Shown here: piece by piece, positions 56,414-64,000 of the stretch | Layout of the letters: every line of letters starts with the position of its first letter | Numbering within the stretch: position 1 is the first letter of the stretch | Source: Paraconiothyrium sp. Pb-2020 | Taxonomy: Eukaryota > Ascomycota > Dothideomycetes > Pleosporales > Didymosphaeriaceae | Length of the DNA stretch: 64,000 bases | Assembly (NCBI GenBank): GCA_022419385.1 | Contig: JAJUBI010000002.1 | Coordinates: forward strand, 1,612,001-1,676,000 | Direction of reading: 5' to 3' | Made by a program: the position numbers and the translations under genes | The notes under the pieces: generated by a model | Seen by the model: only the letters and a program-made list of their open reading frames with translations | The model's database searches: none | What the model was told of the DNA's origin: nothing

Positions 56414-57388
56414 CCGCGGAAGCTCTGACAGCGAAGAGCAATGCGGAGAGGCGATGGAGGTCGAGGTCGCAGTCGGCCCGCAGGATGGTACGATGTCACC
56501 CATGCCGTGTCGGTGGCTTTCGACCATGGCCAACGGCTGCAACTGCAGGGCCGAAAAGCATTGGTGGGGAGTGAAGTTGCGAGGTAGCAGCACACAGACT
56601 ATTCATAAGACGCTGTGCCACTTGCAAAGGGCGACGTGACGCGTCCTGCAGGGCTGCGAGTGCTCGAATGCGGCATGCGCAGAAGTGAGCTGTTCGGAGG
56701 ATTGGCGCTGGGCGGGAGGGCGTCCGGCCAAGGCGACAGGTCGGTGAGAGGTCGAGGTCGGATGATATGGGCGACCAGGCGTCGGCCAACCCCCACACTG
56801 CCAGCCTGCTTTATGGATGCACAGCTGGTCATCTCGGCGTCGCATATGGCGCAGCCGTCCTCTCGCCTCTGTCCTGCGGTACCGTGGCGTCGCGTAGGGG
56901 CCGGGACCTCCAAGACACCGGCGATCGACAGTGCGTACGAGCATCCAATGTCCACACATGCACACGTAGATGGTCATGGTGTAGACAGCCGCCTGCCGCA
57001 GAGGATGCAGGGACATGCCGCGACAGAGCCTGGTGGTGATCAGCCTCTTAGCGCGAGGTACCGACGGCGGGCCGCATCGTCCAGGGCCAGCAATTTTTGA
57101 TATCCACACGCGATCCAGACTCCCCACCGAAGACTCGACTGCCCCAGACCCCGAGGGACTCACCTCCTTAAGCGTCCGCCGTCCGTCCTCCGCCGTCTGA
57201 CTCTCCTTCCGATCCGCGAACCCTACAAGATCGCTCCTGCCCCGCGCCGCCTCCGCCCCTCCTCCAAATCTCGACCCCGAAACACCACGCTTGCACTCCC
57301 CACGCCGCAGCCTCTGCAAGTCAGCCTACAAGACACACACCACGCCATTGGAAGCCCGCTGTGCGCTTCTCCGTCCCGCTCCCTCACA
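56414..57388. promoter_or_regulatory. Region upstream of pyrG, CT-rich near the ATG
   Basis: About 1 kb; GC-rich from about 56640. A pyrimidine-rich tract at about 57180-57388 directly precedes the pyrG ATG, as in many highly expressed fungal promoters. Long minus-strand open frames here are considered composition artefacts. Confidence 0.4.
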
Positions 57389-58604
57389 ATGGCCAACTCC
57401 ATGGCTACCGCCACATACCGCACCCGCGCAGGGCTCGATTCCACGGGGCCGCTCGCATCCTACCTCTTGCGCCTGATGTCCATAAAGCAGACGAACCTCT
57501 GTCTATCCGCCGACGTCCAGACCTCGGCCGAACTACTGGATCTGGCAGAGGAGTGTGGAGACTCCATCTGCATCCTGAAGACACACTGCGACATCGTCAC
57601 AGACTGGAGTGACCGCACCGCGAGGGCCCTCAAGGAGATTGCACGACGCAAGTGGTTCGTCATTTTCGAGGATCGCAAATTCGCAGACATTGGCGGTATG
57701 TTGCGCCACCTATCCATAGCTAATGGGATCCCGTGCTGATGTACGGTGCGCAGAGACGGTACAAAAGCAGTATACCTCCGGTGTCTACCGCATCGCTAGT
57801 TGGGCCGAGATCACAAACGCACACGTCCTCCCCGGTCCCGCCATTGTCACCGCCCTCCACAAAGCCGCCGACGCTACCATCGCCAAGTACAACACGGGCG
57901 TACACACCGACATTTATTCCGACGCACCCCGACGCAAGCCTGGCGAGGACGACGACGACGACGAACCCGAGCAGTACACAAGAAAGAACAGCGTTGCTGT
58001 GGTCACCCCTCCGATCAATGGCGACGATGAAGATAAGCGGCTGGGTATTAAACCTCTGGATAGGAAACAGAGCGTAGTCAGTATCGGCACATCCATCTCT
58101 CAACGTACAGAGAGCATCTCCCCTCGCCCAGACCCGAGCTTCCATCCCGAAGAGACCTTCAGTATCGATAGAATCGCTATGTTGGCTCGTCTTGGCGAAC
58201 CTCCGTTCCTCCGCTCGCTCCTCTTGCTTGCCGAAATGAGCTCGGAAGGCCATCTGATGACTCCTGAGTACCAACAGAAGACCCTGGATATCGCGCGCAG
58301 CAACCGAGACTTTGTCATGGGATTCATTGCACAGCGCAGTCTGAACTCGGAACCAGAGGACAACTTCCTTACCATGACCCCAGGTTGCCAGCTACCACCA
58401 CCGGGTCAAGAAGGCCAGAAGCTTGGAGACGGTTTGGGGCAGCAGTACAACACCCCACGAAAACTGATCCGTGAGCAAGGGTGCGACGTAATCATCGTTG
58501 GACGCGGTATCGTCCGAGCATCCGATCGATCTTTTGAGGCAGCACGCTATCGGGCCGAGGGATGGCGGGCCTACGAGGAGAGAGTGGGGGTCAGACAAGG
58601 ATAA
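57389..58604 (+). CDS. pyrG: Orotidine 5'-phosphate decarboxylase
   Basis: Last step of UMP synthesis: decarboxylates OMP to UMP in the cytosol. Exons 57389-57695 and 57754-58604, with a 58-base intron (GTATGT donor, GCTGATG branch, GCAG acceptor) joined in phase 1 to give DIGETVQKQY; 385 aa. Catalytic blocks seen: CLSADVQ near residue 36, ILKTHCDIVTDW near 71, the FEDRKFADIG active-site motif near 95, LLLLAEMSSEGHLMT, NFLTMTPGCQL, and the phosphate-binding GCDVIIVGRGI. Between LHKAADATIAKYN and the LLLLAEM block lies an insertion of about 90 residues with an acidic run (GEDDDDDEP) and Ser-rich sequence. An insertion here is characteristic of Pezizomycotina enzymes and absent from yeast Ura3. 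The intron position after the active-site motif also fits filamentous fungi. Confidence 0.96.
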
Positions 58605-59510
58605 GGGGGAAAGGATATGCCTCGATATTCCCACCTTGCCTCTATCTCTGGACCTCGCTTTCGTGGGGTGTTGGCAGTGCTAATGCGCGAATAGCTTTGC
58701 CAAGTCTGACTATGCAAAGCTCCTGTGCTGCTAGGCTGATCAAGTAACACGATCTGCAGAAATCCTAGCGATATGGCAGACTACTACGTGTAGTATTGAG
58801 GGATTTGGAGCCCGCTGGCGGAGCATCGACAACTCTATAATCAGAACTCTTTAAGGGAACGAATTGGTGCGGAGTTGACGGTCATTACGGCATCATATAC
58901 CGGGGCATTTTCGAGTATCGGGGCTACCTCAATCGGTCACCAAGGCATTGGTCTTCTTCGTATTGGTTTGCGAGCATTCGCACTGGGTTATGCATAGCGA
59001 CGGCAGTTTAGTTCTAATTTGATTGCACGAAATGAGAGAATATTTCCTGTCGCTACGTCCCACCCCGTCATTATGATTTGCGTTCCTAGAACACGTCTAC
59101 AAACCGTCTGCTTAGCGGAAACCTTACTTACCAAGTGAAGGCTCTTGTGAAGTCCGAACGCTGTCTTCCCCTCGGTTTCTATACGCAGACCAATTGTACC
59201 CGCGTGGAACTGTAGGACAACTAATGACGTAGACTCAACAGCAAACGTCGTTCACTTCGAATCGTACTTTTCGCTCACGTACCCTTTCATTAGAACACCT
59301 CTCATTTCTAGTTCACCGAGAAACACGTTACCTGGCAACCCACCTTCACTGCACAATCTTCAATTCGTAGCTTAGCAAGAGCACTTCCGCCTGACCTCGT
59401 CTTCTTCTCTTTACTACCTTCGAGCTACGACATTCCTTGCGCCGTCTGAAGGACATCTCATAACCGTCTTCAGCTCACCCAGCCCCAACAAACTCCCAAT
59501 CCACCTCAAG
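58605..59510. other. Intergenic
   Basis: About 0.9 kb; no gene recognised. The segment 59380-59510 is C/T-rich and is probably the leader of the following gene. Confidence 0.4.
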
Positions 59511-60187
59511 ATGCCTCCCAAGAAGGACGAGACCGCCGCCCTTAGCGGCGAGGCCATCACTGGTTTCACGGCAAAGGAGACGAAGATCATCGCCGCCGCT
59601 TTCGTTGCTGGAACCGGCCTTGACAAGGTGAGTCTATCCTCAAAATGCCATGTCGCGTACCAACCACATCCACGCAGTATGACTACGATCTCTTCGCCAA
59701 TCTCACCGGCAACACCACCAGCTCAATCAAGAAGATGTGGCCGCCCATCAAGCGCAAGGTCATCGAGGCTCAACCCTCCTTCGGCACCTTCCTCGGCGGG
59801 GCCACTTCTACAAGCGCTAGCTCTGGTGACGGTGCAGGCGAGACCAAAGCAAAGGCTGCACCAAAGGCCAAGGCCAACAATGGCAAGAAGCGCAAGGCGA
59901 CGTCCACCGAGCCCGAGGATGACGAGCTGGTCCCAGAGGAAGCGGCCGAGGACGTCGGCAAGAAGAAACCAGCTGCCAGGGGTCGCAAGAAGAAGGCCGG
60001 TAGCGCTGATGCCGAGGAGAGCGAGAAGAAGCCGGCTGCAAAGAGGGGCAGGAAGAAGGTCAAGAGTGAGGAGGTTGTAGGTAAGTCACCCTGTGATGAC
60101 TCCAGGAAGTAGTTCACTGATCATCAAGCAGATGAGGAGACCAAGGAGGAGGAAGCTGCCGACGGGGTGGCTCAGGAAGAGATCTAA
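59511..60187 (+). CDS. Small basic nuclear protein with Myb-like N-terminal domain
   Basis: Exons 59511-59627, 59678-60080 and 60132-60187; introns of 50 and 51 bases with GTGAGT and GTAAGT donors, joined in phases 0 and 1; 191 aa. Residues about 15-65 (GFTAKETKIIAAAFVAGTG, YDYDLFANLTGNTTSSIKKM, WPPIKRK) have the length and helical pattern of the short Myb/SANT-like domain common in small fungal proteins; the aromatic signature is weak, so this is tentative. The remainder is Lys/Ala/Glu-rich with repeated KKPAARGRKKKAG and KKPAAKRGRKKVK motifs, which are AT-hook-like (RGRKK) and would also serve as nuclear localisation signals. The C-terminus is acidic. Likely nuclear and DNA-associated; precise role unknown. 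Confidence 0.78.
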
Positions 60188-60869
60188 GGTCACTTCTTCG
60201 CGCTCGTTTCTTGAGCAACCTGACAGGACACACTGTAGCCTGTCGGCGGCGGTATAAGTGTCTTTTCAAAGCTGATCCTCTTCGTTCAGATGTTGAGTGA
60301 TCAGCTCGGGCACATGAGTCTTCTGTATTCCCGTTAAGGTATGAATATGATACCATGGTATTCCTGATTGGGCGCCTGTGGACCTTTGTTGGTGCTTGTC
60401 GATAGCTCTGCTGAGGCCAAGGCTTGCCGTGAGCAGTCTGCTCGATTCTTACCAATACTTTACTCTCTAAGAATACTAGTCCACCTTGACTGGGTGACAT
60501 GTTCGCGTGTGCAATGAGTTTCCGCGCGAGCGTCCGGGGACATTGAGAAAGCCTTGGGATGTGGTACTTCAATTCGTGCTACTCAGTATCCCCCACTTGC
60601 AGTCTTCCAGCAATATTCGCCATCTTCCACATACAAAAGCATTGGTCAGCCAGTGGCGAGAAACCAACGCGCCTCGCGTACGCGACAACAACGCCGTCTC
60701 ATGTGATCGGAGAGCTCGCTTGCCGACTCCGACAAACCTCACCTCACCTCACCGCGGCGCTATTCCGCGCTCTTACCAACACACCCACTTCGCACCATAA
60801 ACCCCCGAAGCTTCCAAAGCATCTAGCCGCCATGGCTATTACGTCCCTCGCCGTAACTTTCGACGGATC
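60188..60869. other. Intergenic
   Basis: 682 bases between tandem plus-strand genes; no gene recognised. CTCACCTCACC repeats near 60738-60750 lie in the promoter of the dioxygenase gene. Confidence 0.4.
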
Positions 60870-61931
60870 ATGAAGCCCTCCCCCCTTGTCACCCTCCTAC
60901 CCTTTATCACCGCATCCTCGAGTTTAAACTTTTCGCTCAACCCACTCCGCGGCATTCAACAATTCCCCCTTTCCTTGTACTTCAACGCCGCGAAGGACGC
61001 AGGCAACATGACCCGGCGCGCCCCCGTCATCTCTGTCTCCCACGGCGGCGGCCCGATGCCCATCCTTGGCGATCCCTCCCAAGCTACCCTCACGCATAGC
61101 ATGAAGACTCGCGTGCCGAAGATACTGAAGCTGGGCACGCCGGAGCAGCCGCGAGCTATTGTGCTGGTTACCGCGCACTGGAGCGAGGATGTGGTGGGCA
61201 TTAGTTCGGGGGAGAAACACGAGCTGCTTTATGACTATTACGGGTTTCCCGATGAGGCGTATAGTCTTAAATACGACGCGCCCGGTTCGCCAGAAATCGC
61301 TGAGCTTGTTCGTCGGCAGCTCGAGGAGGCAGGATTGAAACCAAAGAAGGACGGGAAGAGAGGTACGTAGATCTCCTCTTTTCCGCAACGAATGTGAAAT
61401 GGGAGGGACGGCGCTAATGATGGGGGAACAGGTTGGGATCATGGCGTGTTCGTCCCCATGACATTGATCCACCCCGAAGCTACCATCCCAATCGTTCAAC
61501 TGAGCGTTCTCACTTCCGAGGATCCAGCCAAGCACTACGCCATCGGGCGCGCACTTGCCCCTCTTCGCGAGCAAAACATCGCCATCATCGGTTCTGGCTT
61601 CGCTTCCTTACACAACCTGCGTGCGATGTTCAGTGGGCAGACGAGGACACCGAATTTCAAGGCACTGAACGAGGAGTGGAGCAAAACTGTGGGAGACGCT
61701 GTTTTCACAGAAGATGTGGAACAGCAGAAGAAGAAGTTCGAGGGGTGGAGAAAATGGACAGGGAGCTATGACATGCATCCTAGGGGTGGAGCGGAGCATT
61801 TCCTGCCACTGATCGTTTGCGCGGGCGCGGGGGCTGGAAGTGGGAATAAAGCGAAGAGCTACGGGGATGAGATGATGGGATTGAAGATGTGGAGTTATTA
61901 TTGGGACGACGAGGAGCAAAGCGTGTTATAG
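60870..61931 (+). CDS. DODA-type extradiol aromatic ring-opening dioxygenase
   Basis: Exons 60870-61362 and 61432-61931, with a 69-base intron (GTACGT donor, GCTAATG branch, GAACAG acceptor) joined in phase 1; 330 aa. This is the DOPA-dioxygenase/LigB-like fold: non-haem Fe(II) or zinc-type enzymes that cleave catechol-like rings between a hydroxyl and its neighbour. Metal-ligand and catalytic blocks are visible: ISVSHGGGPMPILGD near residue 53, VLVTAHWSED near 100, GWDHGVFVPM near 165, and HPRGGAEHFLPLIVCAGAG near the C-terminus. The catalytic domain starts at APVISVSHGG; the 47 residues before it (SPLVTLLPFITASSSLNF onward) are a hydrophobic, then neutral extension. That could be a targeting signal, or 5' leader if the ATG just before RRAPVIS is used. 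Substrate unknown. Confidence 0.9.
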
Positions 61932-62655
61932 AAAATAAAATGGTTTGATGCGTGGCCTTCCACTCTTCTCTGGGTACAGAGTACAGTTCTCGAACATTTA
62001 AATTGCAGCAGGCTGGGTCGACAGAGAAAAGACGCATGACCATGTACGAACGCCACCTGTGGAAGCGAAACGAATGGGACGCACCTTTGACACTTGCCGT
62101 GTGGCTCAAGCCCACAGCAGAGGTCACCGTAGATTGTACGAACGCTTGCAATACCTCGAGCAGGGCTGACAAAGATTCACTTATATTCGAATCTACTCAG
62201 CCCCCACAGTCACTATCAATCCGGCCATTGTGTGGGTCACGACTGCTTTGTCCCCTTAAAGAAACCTGGTCATTAGTGATAAGGAGGCGCAGAAGCTGGA
62301 CAGTAAAAGACTGGAAGCTTCTGGAGCCAGATGCGCAGACTTAAGTAAGATCCTCTGGCATCGAAGGAGACTGCTTATAAACTAAGCGAGCACAGGTCAA
62401 TGCACACTTGCGCCGCTTGTGAGTGGCTTAACATCATAGGACACGTGAATGATGAGGTTGTGCCGATGCTTGATATGCTATTTGCAGTATCTCTACGAAC
62501 GTTTGTTTCAGTCGATTGGAGGGGGTTGTGGGTAAGGCTGTGCGGAGGCACATTGCATCTCGCTGTCTTGTTCGTTTGGCTGCTTCCTCGTTTCTGGGCG
62601 TCTGTTGCAACTGCCTATTTGGCGGGCACCTTCGGCACTCCTACATCATTCACCC
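61932..62655. other. Intergenic
   Basis: About 0.7 kb; no gene recognised. Mixed short frames only. Confidence 0.4.
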
Positions 62656-63776
62656 ATGGGTCTAGCCACTGCGCGCCAACAACTACATACGCCTGCCGAA
62701 GAGGCTGCTGCACACATTCAAGATTCGCCGAAGCACAGAAGTACACATATCCTGGGCGATACCAGTTTGATTCGAACCCATCCACCCCCCACAAACCCCA
62801 CGCGGGCACAGCAAAAGATCGGCTCCGGGCTTCTCTTACTCTACAATAGTCGAAATGAATATGTGGCGTTTGGGCAAAGTCATAGCGTTGTCACAGGCGC
62901 TTCAGGGACATGGATTTTGTCGCGACTCCTCACATGATGCGACCAGTATAACCGAGGAGAGGCAAGAAATAAGACCAGTGTTTCAGCAGCCTAGAGATAC
63001 CGATGCCGAAAAGCCAGGGATTTGGACGCAAAGTGTGGTCCGCATGGTCTTCGATACTGTTCAATCCCAGACCGAGAACCACAACTATGCCAGACCATCA
63101 GCTGCTAGCGTCCATTCGGAATTCGACGCATGTTATCCAGGAGGAAAGAGCGCTCTCAAAAACCGAAGATTGTCTCTTCAAGGACCAGAAAGTGTTCTTG
63201 GTTCATTCGGATGTCCCGAGCACTAGACACTTGCCGGATCTTGCGCGCCGACAATATTGTCTCTATGTCTTAGTCGACCAACAAGCTGAGATGACTGAGT
63301 TCTCTGTTATTGCAAAGCTCCTCTCCACGCTTCAACGACGGGAGGTCTACAACACCGTACGAAGAGCAAGGGCTCCATGCCTGGGAAGTGTGAAGCAATG
63401 GCATGACAATAGATGTGACTTTTCCCGTCCTCATAGCAGCCCGACAGATGGCCAACCTCTAATGTCCGAAGGCCAATTCCAAGGGGAGATCTGTGATTGG
63501 ATCAAATCTTTCGCGCGTCCAGCACCGGATAATACTAAAGATCTGGCTGAATTATTAAATGCCTGGTATGTCTCTGCGGATGCAGTTGCAGCTCTTAGAA
63601 CGCGTCATAGGTACAACGTGCAGGAAAGGACTTGGTCGACTCGGCTAGACGCCTCACGGATACACACACTTTGGGAGAAGAACGAGTTACCTCCGAGATC
63701 TGAGGCGGTATTGACTTTGATTTCCGGTTCGCCTGATGTTTTAGTGGCTGCACCGTCAGTGTCAGTGGGTATGTAG
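62656..63776 (+). CDS. Hypothetical protein, 5' part uncertain
   Basis: The firm part is a 257-codon frame from an ATG at 63003 to TAG at 63774-63776. It contains KTEDCLFKDQKVFLVHSDVP, RRQYCLYVLVDQQAEMTEF, GQFQGEICDWIKSFARPAP and LHTLW-like segments. A phase-consistent upstream exon 62656-62918 can be joined through a 68-base intron (62919-62986, unusual GTCGCG donor, TTTCAG acceptor), giving 350 aa. It adds an N-terminus with KIGSGLLLLYNSRNEYVAFG. No recognised domain, signal peptide or membrane segment. The frame ends 224 bases before the window edge, and the stop overlaps a GTATGT-like donor, so a further 3' exon outside the window is possible. Confidence 0.4.
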
Positions 63777-64000
63777 ACATTGTGAAGGCTTAGTGTCCAT
63801 AGAGGGGTAACTGATAGAATATTTCGCTTTTCTCATTGTTGAATCTAATACCTGTGCATGTAGTCATGATCTTTTTCTTCTTCTATCTGTACATCAATGT
63901 ATTTATTTGACCTCATATCGTTCTCATACTGAACTGTAGTGCTTCCCTACAACCTCGACTTCGGCTTCGTGACATCTTCCTCACGCCCCTGCAAGTTCGG

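Noticed and set aside
56603..57319. 238-codon minus-strand frame upstream of pyrG
   Set aside because: GC-rich, Arg/Gly/Ser-heavy translation without structure; antisense frames are equally long.
62765..62785. GATTCGAACCC, a tRNA T-loop-like sequence on the minus strand
   Set aside because: The flanking bases do not form a T-stem, and no anticodon or D-arm is found at the proper distance. A GGTTCGAT at 44084 fails likewise.
1..64000. CRISPR arrays, bacterial operons, attachment sites
   Set aside because: Spliced eukaryotic gene structures throughout; no direct-repeat/spacer pattern seen.

Overview
The window is nuclear DNA of a filamentous ascomycete (Pezizomycotina). The evidence is short GT...AG introns of about 47-150 bases with CTRAY-like branch points, a HET-domain gene, a fungal Zn2Cys6 factor, a pyrG-type orotidine decarboxylase with the long Pezizomycotina insertion, and a divergent FET3/FTR1 iron-uptake pair. 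A Dothideomycete is my best guess from the general look of the proteins, but that is inference. No tRNA, rRNA, CRISPR array or intact transposon was recognised.

Layout. 1-7046 holds housekeeping genes: the 3'-truncated mitoribosomal gene MRP51 (minus), the RNA polymerase II CTD phosphatase RTR1 (minus), and the actin-patch SH3 protein BBC1 (plus), which shares a 462-base divergent promoter with RTR1. 7047-26192 is gene-poor. It contains a probable pseudogene near 8.7 kb, a few lineage-specific hypothetical genes (10395, 14488, 18118), a small single-pass membrane protein (11498) and one HET-domain gene (21562). 26193-39600 is denser: LSM7, a regulator with an unusually C-terminal Zn2Cys6 cluster, a RING-H2 protein, a very long glycine/alanine repeat protein of 1378 aa, and a short basic Ser/Arg protein. 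39601-45567 is about 6 kb with no convincing gene. 45568-63776 holds a C2H2 factor, an F-box-like protein, FET3 and FTR1, pyrG, a small basic nuclear protein, a DODA-type dioxygenase and two poorly resolved hypothetical genes.

How the genes work together. The clearest functional unit is reductive iron uptake. The multicopper ferroxidase FET3 (minus) and the permease FTR1 (plus) diverge from a 1036-base promoter carrying five exact copies of ATCTGATAA, the binding sequence of SreA/Fep1-type iron repressor GATA factors. The other genes look like independent loci. Three long divergent promoters (26.7-27.7, 36.9-38.7 and, less clearly, 56.4-57.4 kb) are GC-rich and throw off long spurious open frames.

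Two genes need attention as sequence or assembly problems. BBC1 is interrupted by two one-base losses in C runs, and the glycine-zipper repeat gene changes frame near its 5' end. Exon joins below are my own, checked for splice signals and phase, but not against transcripts.
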